Shown one piece after another: positions 23,202-28,944 of a stretch of DNA of 28,944 bases (its first letter is position 1; every line of letters starts with the position of its first letter). Under the pieces are notes generated by a model. It was not told the origin of the DNA and ran no database searches. It was given only the letters and a program-made list of their open reading frames with translations. The stretch is from Methylococcaceae bacterium. Lineage in GTDB: Bacteria > Pseudomonadota > Gammaproteobacteria > Methylococcales > Methylomonadaceae. The DNA lies in NCBI GenBank assembly GCA_003155565.1, contig PMDM01000005.1, positions 1 to 28,944 on the forward strand, read 5' to 3'. A program made the translations under genes and the position numbers.

Positions 23202-23390
23202 TTAGACATTATTGGGCTTCCATGGTTCTGCTTTGTTCCGGGCAATGGCGGCGGTGCGCTTATCCTCGCAGTCAGCACAGATGTAATTACCCTGTCTCGA
23301 GGTTGGCAAGCGATCAATCTCAAATTTCCACTGACCACAGTAACGGAAAAAAAACTGCGGTTTGCTGGGTGGGCTGTCAGGGCCTAGCAT
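23202..23390 (-). CDS. Small zinc-finger-like protein B (62 aa)
   Basis: ATG 23390 overlaps the upstream stop by 7 nt. Cys18 in FRYCG and the pair Cys38-x2-Cys41 in YICADC suggest a degenerate zinc ribbon. It shares the TxRQGxYICxDCExxRT core with the protein at 22739-22930. Conservation of that core between two diverged copies supports both being real genes. Function unknown. Confidence 0.6.
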   Translation of the reverse strand: MLGPDSPPSKPQFFFRYCGQWKFEIDRLPTSRQGNYICADCEDKRTAAIARNKAEPWKPNNV

Positions 23391-24004
23391 TTTGTGTAAC
23401 TCCCATAAATCTTTTGTTCTTTCAGCAAATCAATAAACACTTCGCTGACCCATTCCTTTTGCGGGATGGTTTTATCGGCCTCAAGATAGCGGTTTATAAA
23501 ATAATCCTGCTCTACGCCGCAGCGACGGCAGGCTTCGAGTCCGTTGGCAATCCAAGCCGGATCACGGCTATATTTTTTGGCTAACTCGGCTTCGTTTACC
23601 CAACCAAATTTTTCACTGGCCTGGTCAGGTGTCAGTATTTTTATACTGTCCGCATTATAGTTTTCATCACGGATTAACTGAGGCACGATTTCAGGCACGA
23701 TTTCAACTTGAGTCGCTATCTTTATCGTCGTTTTTTGTTTTCGTGGCGTGGCGGGTATCTCACGTCGCTCTATTAGGTGTTTATACGGCCTATTCGCCTT
23801 GTACAATTCAGTTGCTTGCCTAACTCGCTCAATGGCCTCTTCCTGCGTTTGATGAAACGCCAAATGCACGGCGCCCAAACTGCTGGAGTATTGTTTTATC
23901 GTGTCGTGATAGTTTACGTTCCTAGGGCGTATTTTAGCTTTCATTTTTTTTATCTCGGTAAAAGATGCTACTTTTTCATTATCGTGTCTTCTAGGTGCCT
24001 TCAC
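23384..24004 (-). CDS. Early phage protein, unknown (206 aa)
   Basis: The frame runs from GTG 24004; an ATG at 23944 (186 aa) preceded by GAGATAAAAAAA is also possible. The product is hydrophilic and basic in its first half, contains a short internal duplication (EIVPEIVP), and has a helical C-terminal region (DPAWIANGLEACRRCGVEQDYFINRYLEADK). There are no membrane spans and no catalytic motif I can name. It lies between the replication genes and the small Cys-rich cluster, so a DNA-metabolism role is plausible only by position. Confidence 0.7.
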   Translation of the reverse strand: MKAPRRHDNEKVASFTEIKKMKAKIRPRNVNYHDTIKQYSSSLGAVHLAFHQTQEEAIERVRQATELYKANRPYKHLIERREIPATPRKQKTTIKIATQVEIVPEIVPQLIRDENYNADSIKILTPDQASEKFGWVNEAELAKKYSRDPAWIANGLEACRRCGVEQDYFINRYLEADKTIPQKEWVSEVFIDLLKEQKIYGSYTKC

Positions 24005-24009
24005 GTTCG

Positions 24010-24210
24010 TTAAAACACCGTTTTACTCTCATCTTCTGCTTGCCTTTGCAAAACGACCAAATGCCGGTTGGCTGCCTCGACCGTATTGAGCAACTGCAAA
24101 TAGTCTTCCTGCTCCAAGCCGCCGAGTCTACGATGCCCGTAGCGTTCGGCTTTGAGCTCGTTCACCCAGTCGACTAGATCACGCAGGATTCGGAGGGTTT
24201 CGTTGTGCAT
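24010..24210 (-). CDS. Small helical early protein, unknown (66 aa)
   Basis: Starts at ATG 24210, 2 nt after the P-like gene. It is all-helical in appearance (ETLRILRDLVDWVNELKAER, LQLLNTVEAANRHLVVLQRQ) with heptad-like hydrophobics, suggesting a dimerising two-helix protein. There is no recognised family. It is in the early operon immediately downstream of replication. Confidence 0.65.
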   Translation of the reverse strand: MHNETLRILRDLVDWVNELKAERYGHRRLGGLEQEDYLQLLNTVEAANRHLVVLQRQAEDESKTVF

Positions 24211-24212
24211 GG

Positions 24213-24914
24213 TTAGATTTCCAATTTTTCACAAAAGCTGGCAAAGTGACTCCGGCTTTTCTCCAGATCAACCGGCCTTTTGTCCGCCTTAAGCGCCTTT
24301 TGTTCGGTTAACGCATAATCAGGCCAGCCTGGAAAACCTTTCAGCAATAATCTCTCGTAAATCGGCATGATGGTTTTTATTGCGGTTACTGTCCTCACCG
24401 TCCGCAAAATATGCATATCAACCTGGCTGGCTATGCAAAAAATCAACGGATGACCATACCGGGACTTGATACTCCCTGTCTTCCCAGACACGGAGACCAA
24501 CACATTGACGCACTGCTCAGATGTTGGAATGTCCTCCATTTTTTTGCTCAAGCACAATTTCCTGAACTCGGGCAATGACGGCGGCCATTCGCACGACTTT
24601 GAAATCAACATGTCAAAACCGATCTTAACCTGATCAATGCCGAGGCCTGATAACCCTTGCTGCCATGTTTTAGCCGCATCGGACAAATGGCCTTTTGCAT
24701 CGGTTGAAAGGCCCATATGGCTAGCCCACTTGTAACCGTAAATCGACAACATGCGTTTCCACAGATGAAAAATAACCTGATCGCTTAAGCATTCAGTTGA
24801 CGGTTCTTTCCCGTTCGAGTTGTTCTCGTCGTAATCTTGCTTCGAGCCGCCTTCCTGCTTGTTCTTCAAGCTCCATAAGGCAGAGTTTTCGACCAGTTGG
24901 AGAATGGGTTTCAT
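24213..24914 (-). CDS. Lambda P-like replication protein (helicase loader)
   Basis: 233 residues from ATG 24914. The region WKRMLSIYGYKWASHMGLST followed by KTWQQGLSGLGIDQVKIGFDMLIS and CEWPPSLPEFRKLCL matches the replication P family, which recruits the host DnaB helicase. The predicted start lies 122 nt inside the upstream initiator gene, an unusually long overlap; no in-frame ATG near the upstream stop is available apart from Met residues deep in the P domain. The order initiator then P is as in lambda. Confidence 0.82.
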   Translation of the reverse strand: MKPILQLVENSALWSLKNKQEGGSKQDYDENNSNGKEPSTECLSDQVIFHLWKRMLSIYGYKWASHMGLSTDAKGHLSDAAKTWQQGLSGLGIDQVKIGFDMLISKSCEWPPSLPEFRKLCLSKKMEDIPTSEQCVNVLVSVSGKTGSIKSRYGHPLIFCIASQVDMHILRTVRTVTAIKTIMPIYERLLLKGFPGWPDYALTEQKALKADKRPVDLEKSRSHFASFCEKLEI

Positions 24915-25734
24915 TGTTTTCTTCTTGTGTGTCATAATCTTCACCGCTGTATTCGTTGTTTTTAGAAAATAAGTCAGAACCATTCACCTTGCCTGGAGGA
25001 GCGTTCTGGCTTTTTTTATGCCCGTCGTTTTGTTCTTTAGCCAGCCAGCTATTCACAAACCGGGACAACCCGCTTTTGGTTTTCCTGCGCTTGGGATTGC
25101 TTTTCAACCATCCCAGCATATTACGCAATTGCTGACCGACATCCACAGCCGGATAGAGCGATTCCCATTCGCACACATCGCTTTGCGTCACTGCATAAAA
25201 TTCCCCGGTCTTGTTCGTCGGCAATTCGACAATGACGAGAGAGTGTGTTTTGACGGTCGCTATTCCGTCATTCCCTGAGAATTTTTCGGACTCCATTTCC
25301 GGCGTTTGCTGTTCTGAGCTTTTTTGCTCAGGACAAGAAGTAAAAGGAGTACGTAGTACTTCTTTTATATCTGTTTCTTCTTTATATTTATCTTGCTTAT
25401 AAGTAGCTTGTAAGTTTTTAGTATGGTTATCTCTATAATTCAATAAGTTGGGAATATTTACAGTTATATCGTCAGAAGCACGTTGGACCAACATCAGACC
25501 AACGTCAGAGCAACATCGGACTAAATGCAAAAATTTTTTAGTGCTGATGTTAGTTTTTCTACCCCATCTGGACATGCTAAAAGTAACTTCACATCGATTG
25601 GATTGATCGACATATTCAGCAACAATCTCGAGCATCTTGAAATAAAATCCATAGCCCTCTAATCCGCACTTATCTTCAAGACGAGCAATCTTCTCGTCAT
25701 TTCTTGCGGTCGATAAATGCTTAAACCATTTCAT
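24793..25734 (-). CDS. Phage replication initiator, O-like
   Basis: 313 residues. The N-terminal ~110 (MKWFKHLSTARNDEKIARLE, GLEGYGFYFKMLEIVAEY, SRWGRKTNISTKKFLHLVRCCSDVGLML) is the winged-helix domain of phage replisome-organiser / initiator proteins. A low-complexity linker follows, then WESLYPAVDVGQQLRNMLGWLKSNPKRRKTKSGLSRFVNSWLAKEQN, a C-terminal module common in such proteins. It would bind the phage origin and recruit the P-like loader encoded next. The tail after residue 260 is highly charged and translated over the start of the P gene. It lies 2 nt after the upstream gene. Confidence 0.87.
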   Translation of the reverse strand: MKWFKHLSTARNDEKIARLEDKCGLEGYGFYFKMLEIVAEYVDQSNRCEVTFSMSRWGRKTNISTKKFLHLVRCCSDVGLMLVQRASDDITVNIPNLLNYRDNHTKNLQATYKQDKYKEETDIKEVLRTPFTSCPEQKSSEQQTPEMESEKFSGNDGIATVKTHSLVIVELPTNKTGEFYAVTQSDVCEWESLYPAVDVGQQLRNMLGWLKSNPKRRKTKSGLSRFVNSWLAKEQNDGHKKSQNAPPGKVNGSDLFSKNNEYSGEDYDTQEENNETHSPTGRKLCLMELEEQAGRRLEARLRREQLERERTVN

Positions 25735-25736
25735 GA

Positions 25737-26072
25737 CTAATCTTCAAAACAATCATCATCATTATTAAAAAATGCCTTTCCGTGGTAATGGTTATATTTA
25801 ATAAGCTGTATTATTTCTTCTGGCCTTGGAAAATATTTGCTTGACCGGGCATGGTCTCTAAGCGCATTTTTTATTAGTAATTCACTCTCTTTCTCGCTAA
25901 CGCTAACAACCAAATTGAATACAAATTGATCTTTTAAAATCTCATAATAAAATTGAGGAATTAAATGATCATCTAATTTAATAAAATAGGCTCTTTCTAT
26001 CATTCTTATTTCATCAGAGAATGAGCGTTTAACCACATGTCCACAGATAAATTCTAATTCTTCAGTTGTCAT
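25737..26072 (-). CDS. Early protein before the initiator, unknown (111 aa)
   Basis: AT-rich gene compared with the head genes. The protein is acidic and mixed alpha/beta (IERAYFIKLDDHLIPQFYYEILKDQFVFNLVVSVSE), with an RPEEIIQLIKY segment common in replication-associated phage proteins. It is 2 nt upstream of the O-like gene, in the position where lambdoid phages keep a regulator, but no HTH is visible. With brnTA inverted just upstream, its promoter must lie at 26073-26180 or transcription must read through the cassette. Confidence 0.65.
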   Translation of the reverse strand: MTTEELEFICGHVVKRSFSDEIRMIERAYFIKLDDHLIPQFYYEILKDQFVFNLVVSVSEKESELLIKNALRDHARSSKYFPRPEEIIQLIKYNHYHGKAFFNNDDDCFED

Positions 26073-26127
26073 CCGATATCTTCTTCAGCCTCATAGCCGT
26101 CTCGGGGTGCAGCCTGGCGTTGTCAAA

Positions 26128-26171
26128 TGTAGTTACAATAAATTGACTTTGCTTATTATTGTAGCTACAAT
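26128..26171 (+). promoter_or_regulatory. brnTA promoter with two operator-like sites
   Basis: TTGACT (26143-26148) and TACAAT (26166-26171) are spaced 17 bp, a near-ideal sigma-70 promoter. A perfect 14-bp palindrome ATTGTAGCTACAAT (26158-26171) covers the -10, and a variant half-matching it, TGTAGTTACAAT (26128-26139), lies upstream of the -35, with centres 32 bp apart. This fits autoregulation by the antitoxin BrnA. The predicted transcription start falls within about 1-2 nt of the brnT ATG at 26179. Confidence 0.75.
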
Positions 26172-26178
26172 ATTCAAC

Positions 26179-26457
26179 ATGAAAATTACTTATGACCCTT
26201 CTAAACGAGATAAAACCCTTGCTGATAGGGGCATTGATTTTTTGGAAGCCGCCGAGGTTTTTGCAGGCCGCCACTTCACTTTTTTGGATAACCGGGCTGA
26301 TTATGGCGAATGTCGGCAAATCACCGTTGGCTATCTGGGCGTGCGTATAGTGGTTGTCGGATGGGTCCAGCGCGGCAATGACCGGCATGTGTTCACAATG
26401 AGGAAAGCCAATGACAGAGAAATTAAAAAGTACACCGAGAGACTGGGGCAAGTTTGA
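26179..26457 (+). CDS. brnT: BrnT-family toxin
   Basis: 92 residues from ATG 26179. It shows the BrnT pattern throughout: MKITYDPSKRDKTLADRGID, the FLEAAEVFAGRHFTFLDNRADYGECR segment, ITVGYLGVRIVVVGWVQRG, and the C-terminal VFTMRKANDREIKKYTERL. BrnT is a RelE-like ribonuclease that blocks translation and is held by BrnA. It overlaps brnA by 47 nt, toxin first, as is typical of this family. An upstream GTG frame (26107) would extend across the promoter and is rejected. No Shine-Dalgarno exists because the promoter abuts the start codon. Confidence 0.93.
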   Translation: MKITYDPSKRDKTLADRGIDFLEAAEVFAGRHFTFLDNRADYGECRQITVGYLGVRIVVVGWVQRGNDRHVFTMRKANDREIKKYTERLGQV

Positions 26458-26707
26458 CGCCCATGTCATCACGCAGGACGAATATGATGAATTGCCTGAA
26501 TTGACAGATGAATTTTTCGAAAGCGCCGATTTGTACGAGGGTGAGAAACTCATACGGGCGGGACGGCCAAAATTGCTGCACCGTAAGATATTACTATCAG
26601 TCAGGTACAGCCCCGAAGTAGTAGAGTATTTTCGCGCTACGGGCAAGGGCTGGCAGACGCGAATGAATGATGCGCTCAAGGAGTGGCTTAAGGGCCATGC
26701 GGCGTGA
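26411..26707 (+). CDS. brnA: BrnA-family antitoxin
   Basis: 98 residues. The N-terminal part is acidic (DEYDELPELTDEFFESADLYEG) and would wrap the toxin. The C-terminal ribbon-helix-helix (KILLSVRYSPEVVEYFRATGKGWQTRMNDALKEWL) binds DNA, consistent with the palindromes at the promoter. The start overlaps the toxin by 47 nt; AGGAAAG lies upstream. The pair stabilises the element or defends against other phages. It is on the opposite strand to the early genes around it. Confidence 0.93.
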   Translation: MTEKLKSTPRDWGKFDAHVITQDEYDELPELTDEFFESADLYEGEKLIRAGRPKLLHRKILLSVRYSPEVVEYFRATGKGWQTRMNDALKEWLKGHAA

Positions 26708-26778
26708 TTCAATTTGACCGAACCTTAAAACCTGATAAAATAACCATGCTTTTTCCTATGTAATAAAAGTGTTTTAAG

Positions 26779-26801
26779 CCCCGGACCTCATTAATCCGGG
26801 G
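26779..26801 (+). terminator. Probable terminator after brnTA
   Basis: CCCCGGA (26779-26785) pairs with TCCGGGG (26795-26801), 7 bp with a 9-nt loop, followed by TGTTCTTTA. The U-tract is imperfect. It also lies 13 nt beyond the stop of the minus-strand gene at 26814, so it could affect early transcription from the other direction. Confidence 0.6.
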
Positions 26802-26813
26802 TGTTCTTTAGCG

Positions 26814-27128
26814 CTAATGCAGCGTTTTATCTGCCTGCCTGTCTTCAGGTTGCTTGGGGTAAAACCGGCGCTGAAGCATTGCCTCTTCCTCTCCAAGGTC
26901 TCCGCTTTTAATCTTGCGCCAGCAGATACCACAAAAGTATTTCGTGGCACGCTCTGCGGTTTCCGTATTCTCACAGGCAATCATCATAAAATTAACCAGT
27001 GCGTTATCACTAAAACTGTCTGAAAAGTTCTTCCAGATCGAAATAATGAACGACCGGGTAAAGCTCAAATCCGGGTAATACTCCTGGAACACTTCTTCTA
27101 GTGCTCCCCATTCAAAATCATTGCGCAT
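26814..27128 (-). CDS. Early protein, unknown (104 aa)
   Basis: ATG 27128 is preceded by AAGGAATAACGCG, a good ribosome site. The protein is acidic at the N-terminus (MRNDFEWGALEEVFQEYYPD) and helical, with TRSFIISIWKNFSDSFSD and a CGICWRK motif (two close Cys). It lies between the RHH gene and the inverted toxin-antitoxin cassette in the early operon. I do not recognise a family. Confidence 0.65.
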   Translation of the reverse strand: MRNDFEWGALEEVFQEYYPDLSFTRSFIISIWKNFSDSFSDNALVNFMMIACENTETAERATKYFCGICWRKIKSGDLGEEEAMLQRRFYPKQPEDRQADKTLH

Positions 27129-27243
27129 CGCGTTATTCCTTCAATAACCCCTTAAAAAAGAGAGCCTGGCAGCACCGTAAGGGACAGCGTTTTCAGTCTC
27201 GATAACCTAGCCACGCTCAAACTCGTTATTCACAAAATTTAAT

Positions 27244-27257
27244 GGCTAACATTAGCC
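27244..27257. other. Short palindrome downstream of the RHH gene
   Basis: GGCTAA-CA-TTAGCC is a 6-bp perfect dyad 6 bp beyond the RHH stop. The 27129-27262 gap holds no convincing gene. The dyad could be a binding site, for instance for the RHH protein, but it is short. Confidence 0.3.
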
Positions 27258-27262
27258 CTGAT

Positions 27263-27448
27263 CTAACCGTCATTCCTTCCGGGTATCCGACTAATCTTGA
27301 TTAAGTCCATAGCCCCATAGAGGTGTGTCCGGATAATCCACCGGAGGTATTCGCTCTTGTTGTCAAAACCGTGCGCCCTGCCAGCTACCAGCAGGTCATC
27401 GTGGGTTTTTTCGTCAACGAGGGCCTTCACTTCTTTGTCGTTTAGCAT
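27263..27448 (-). CDS. Ribbon-helix-helix DNA-binding protein
   Basis: 61 residues. KEVKALVDEKTHDDLLVAGRAHGFDNKSEYLRWIIRTHLYG is a clear ribbon-helix-helix: a beta strand, helix 1, a Gly turn, then 'S-E-Y-hyd-R' helix 2. Such Arc-like proteins are dimeric repressors. It is the second gene of the early operon after the Cro-like gene and could control early promoters. Its leader is C-rich on the mRNA (the complement of a G-tract cluster) with no Shine-Dalgarno. Confidence 0.8.
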   Translation of the reverse strand: MLNDKEVKALVDEKTHDDLLVAGRAHGFDNKSEYLRWIIRTHLYGAMDLIKISRIPGRNDG

Positions 27449-27459
27449 GAGTTGATACC

Positions 27460-27496
27460 GGGGTAGTGGGGGCTGTTAGGGTGGGTTAGGTAGGGG
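27460..27496 (+). other. G-tract cluster, potential G-quadruplex
   Basis: The plus strand has G-tracts of 4, 5, 3, 3 and 4 (27460-63, 27468-72, 27479-81, 27483-85, 27493-96) separated by 1-7 nt. It fills the 48-bp gap between the Cro-like stop and the RHH start. The G-rich strand is the template for the early genes; the mRNA leader is C-rich. Confidence 0.7.
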
Positions 27497-27691
27497 TTAG
27501 TCAACGTAAAGATCAGGGCGGATTTTTTCACGGGGAATGCCGAAAAGCTTTTCTATCTTTTTGACATTCTTTAGGGATGGTTTTTTCTTCCCTAAAGTCC
27601 ATTCAGAATAGGCGGACGTAGAAACACCAATAAGATCAGCCGCTTTAACTTGAGTACCCAGATCATTTGAGATTTTTATAAATATGTTCAT
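27497..27691 (-). CDS. Cro-like repressor (YdaS-like HTH)
   Basis: 64 residues from ATG 27691; a longer frame to 27820 would run through the operator region and into the repressor gene. The HTH is seen in GTQVKAADLIGVSTSAYSEWTLGKKKPSLKNVKKIEKLFG. It diverges from the CI-like repressor, with 73 bp of operator-containing DNA between the two start codons. It should repress the CI promoter and favour lytic growth, by analogy with lambda Cro. Confidence 0.88.
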   Translation of the reverse strand: MNIFIKISNDLGTQVKAADLIGVSTSAYSEWTLGKKKPSLKNVKKIEKLFGIPREKIRPDLYVD

Positions 27692-27708
27692 GGCTAGATT
27701 ATCAACTA

Positions 27709-27745
27709 ATAGCGGATTATATGCAACTGTTAAAAGCGGATTAAC
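27709..27745. promoter_or_regulatory. cI/cro operator region with repeated AGCGGATTA
   Basis: AGCGGATTA occurs at 27711-27719 and 27735-27743 in the same orientation, 24 bp apart. The second is within the partial dyad GTTAA-7-TTAAC (27729-27745). The first overlaps a TATAAT on the minus strand (27721-27716), a plausible -10 for cro. The same 9-mer recurs inverted at 28517-28525. These are the best candidates for repressor/Cro binding sites. Confidence 0.7.
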
Positions 27746-27764
27746 ATTCGCGTATTCTGAACTA

Positions 27765-28190
27765 ATGGAATATAAAGGTTTTGCACAGCGATTAAAGGGA
27801 TTAATGAACGATAAGGACATTAAAAACCAGAAGCAACTAGCCGAATGGCTTGGCGTATCAACTTCTATTGTAAGCGAATGGCTAAGGGCTGAAAAAATAC
27901 CAAGTCATGAAACGGCAATAATGATTACTAATAAATTTAGCTGTTCACTTGATTGGTTAATGACTGGCAAAGGTAGCAAGACACCCGATAAAAAAACAAT
28001 TGACCCTTTTTATGCCATGTATCTTGAATTACCGGAAAAACATAGGCTGGCAGTTCAAAACTTGGTTAAGGCCTTAAGCGAAACCCAGGAACCCAAAAAA
28101 ACCCTCTTAACAACCGTCAGGGAGGGCGGGCTCACACTAGCCCATGAGCCCGATTCAGAGACTTATGAGAGGATGGCTAATAAAAAATGA
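27765..28190 (+). CDS. CI-like phage repressor without peptidase domain
   Basis: 141 residues from ATG 27765; an upstream in-frame extension covers the operators and is rejected. The N-terminal HTH domain (FAQRLKGLMNDKDIKNQKQLAEWLGVSTSIVSEWLRAEKIPS, then FSCSLDWLMTGKG) is of the CI type. The remaining ~65 residues lack the S24/LexA-like Ser-Lys protease, so RecA-driven self-cleavage is not expected and induction must work another way. It is coupled (ATGA) to the coiled-coil gene downstream. Confidence 0.88.
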   Translation: MEYKGFAQRLKGLMNDKDIKNQKQLAEWLGVSTSIVSEWLRAEKIPSHETAIMITNKFSCSLDWLMTGKGSKTPDKKTIDPFYAMYLELPEKHRLAVQNLVKALSETQEPKKTLLTTVREGGLTLAHEPDSETYERMANKK

Positions 28191-28417
28191 CTGATAATAT
28201 AGACAATATTGTTTTAGAGCATCTAAAACATATCAGAAAATCACTTGAATCTTTAGATGAAAAAGTGGATATGCTAACAGGACGCGTATCCTCAATAGAG
28301 CAATCTACGGCATTTCTTCACGTTGATTTAGCGCAAGTCAATAGCCGTCTTGATAGCTTTTCAAAGCGACTTGAGCGCATCGAGCGCAGACTTGAGCTAT
28401 CTGACACTATTCCATAA
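28187..28417 (+). CDS. Coiled-coil protein coupled to the repressor
   Basis: 76 residues. The ATG at 28187 overlaps the repressor stop (ATGA). Nearly the whole protein is a heptad coiled coil (LEHLKHIRKSLESLDEKVDMLTGRVSSIE, then LDSFSKRLERIERRLEL). Very similar small proteins ('...VLEHLRHIR...RLDRIERRLEL') are frequent in phages and plasmids next to regulators, function unknown. Coupling suggests it acts with the repressor, for example in oligomerisation or as an antirepressor; both are inference. Confidence 0.8.
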   Translation: MTDNIDNIVLEHLKHIRKSLESLDEKVDMLTGRVSSIEQSTAFLHVDLAQVNSRLDSFSKRLERIERRLELSDTIP

Positions 28418-28452
28418 CAGGGCGTATCATTACCGACACTCATCACCCAATC

Positions 28453-28473
28453 AACCCGCCTAGCGGGTTTTTT
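28453..28473 (+). terminator. Strong rho-independent terminator of the immunity operon
   Basis: AACCCGC (28453-28459) pairs with GCGGGTT (28463-28469) around a 3-nt loop, followed by six T (28468-28473). It lies 36 nt after the coiled-coil stop. Confidence 0.88.
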
Positions 28474-28513
28474 ATTGGCCGAAATAAGGCGGCTTGGGAT
28501 TGGGTTTATTTTC

Positions 28514-28572
28514 AAATAATCCGCTTATGGTGGATTATTTATGTTGACATTATCGGCTATAGGTGGATAATT
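28514..28572 (+). promoter_or_regulatory. Operator-bearing promoter of the right-edge secreted protein
   Basis: AAATAATCC (28514-28522) and GGATTATTT (28532-28540) are exact inverted arms around 9 bp; the left half includes TAATCCGCT, the complement of the cI/cro element. TTGACA (28544-28549) and GATAAT (28566-28571), 16 bp apart, form a strong promoter. GTGGATAATT overlaps the -10 and resembles a further degraded half-site. Repression by the phage CI or Cro protein is likely. Confidence 0.72.
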
Positions 28573-28629
28573 ACACACACCTGAGCAACCTTATCCGTTA
28601 CTCGCATCTCGCTTGCGATCCGAACGGAA

Positions 28630-28648
28630 GGCCCATGAGAGTTGGGCC
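28630..28648 (+). other. Leader hairpin upstream of the secreted protein gene
   Basis: GGCCCA (28630-28635) pairs with TGGGCC (28643-28648), loop 7 nt, in the ~100-nt leader after the promoter. The tail ATTCATTT is only mildly U-rich, so attenuation is possible but weak. Confidence 0.4.
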
Positions 28649-28676
28649 ATTCATTTAACTTCATAGGAAAAAGCAA

Positions 28677-28944
28677 ATGAACAAATTATTAACAGCCGCC
28701 ATCCTGACAATGATGGCAACCACGGCAACCGCAGCAACCTTAAAAAAGGATTACCCTTTATGCGCTACTGAAGATGCCGTTGTTGAGATGGTTAATGCGT
28801 TAAGAAAGCATGACATAGACCAATTCAAGGCGCTTGTTTTAAACGGTTCGTGTGTGTTAACAAAGGAGGGCGCAATGAAGTACACAACCATTGAGCAGTA
28901 TGGTTTCAAGGGAATTACAAAAGTACGGATATACGGAAACGGAA
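28677..28944 (+). CDS. Secreted/periplasmic protein, partial, unknown
   Basis: ATG 28677, with AGGAAA about 8 nt upstream; 89 codons are visible before the window ends. A clear signal peptide (MNKLLTAAILTMMATTATAA) is followed by TLKKDYPLCATEDAVVEMVN and a second Cys (NGSCVLTK), which might form a disulfide with the first. It resembles small periplasmic proteins; no family is identified. It is driven by a promoter carrying the phage operator motif, so it is probably phage cargo (for example surface modification or exclusion) rather than a host gene. Confidence 0.75.
   Translation, partial: MNKLLTAAILTMMATTATAATLKKDYPLCATEDAVVEMVNALRKHDIDQFKALVLNGSCVLTKEGAMKYTTIEQYGFKGITKVRIYGNG

Noticed and set aside
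23685..23712. Tandem 13-bp repeat in the 206-aa early gene
   Set aside because: It is a small in-frame duplication (EIVPEIVP) with no sign of wider repeat structure.
26062..26712. 216-codon minus-strand frame spanning brnTA
   Set aside because: It is fully antisense to brnT and brnA, both of which match known families, and shows no recognisable product or ribosome site.
1..28944. CRISPR arrays, tRNA or rRNA genes, insertion sequences
   Set aside because: I looked for regularly spaced repeats, cloverleaf-like ends and transposase motifs on both strands and saw none.

Overview
The window is a (pro)phage segment with no host gene I can recognise. Almost every gene is viral and most are packed with 1-30 nt overlaps or gaps. 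Moderate GC, a BrnT/BrnA module and the gene families suggest a proteobacterial host, probably gammaproteobacterial; I cannot name the genus. The phage is mosaic: Mu-like head genes and a Mor-like activator, a siphovirus tail with a tape measure, and lambda-like replication and immunity regions. No integrase or transposase lies in the window.

Layout. The main transcription direction is minus, from about 27.7 kb down to 1. Immunity (27.5-28.4 kb): a Cro-like protein (minus) diverges from a CI-like repressor (plus) that lacks a peptidase domain and is followed by a coiled-coil partner and a terminator. Early region (27.4-21.3 kb, minus): ribbon-helix-helix protein, a hypothetical, replication initiator (O-like) and P-like loader, several small Cys-rich proteins, a RusA-like resolvase. 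A plus-strand brnT-brnA toxin-antitoxin cassette with its own promoter, operators and terminator interrupts it. Lysis/late switch (21.3-20.0 kb): M15 endolysin, tiny membrane proteins, Mor-like regulator. Packaging and head (20.0-15.1 kb): small and large terminase, DUF935 portal, MuF minor head protein fused to a PBECR-like nuclease domain, gpG-like protein.

The Mu order (terS-terL-portal-F-G-I-cement-capsid) is then split between G and I by a plus-strand cassette (11.2-15.1 kb): fibre-like proteins including a collagen-like one, an SGNH esterase, a zinc-ribbon protein and a lipoprotein moron. Minus-strand genes resume with the gpI protease/scaffold, cement, major capsid, gp36/gp37-like connectors, a tail tube protein with a large repeat insert, the tail chaperone pair joined by a clear -1 slippery site (A AAA AAC), the tape measure protein, and the start of a further tail gene running off the left edge.

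Most notable: a 9-bp element (AGCGGATTA) present twice between cI and cro and again, as part of a dyad, at a strong promoter before a secreted protein at the right edge; a G-tract cluster filling the cro-RHH gap; a brnTA promoter placed so that the mRNA would be leaderless; an inverted fibre cassette inside the head operon; a MuF-nuclease fusion; and a tail tube gene doubled in size by repeats.
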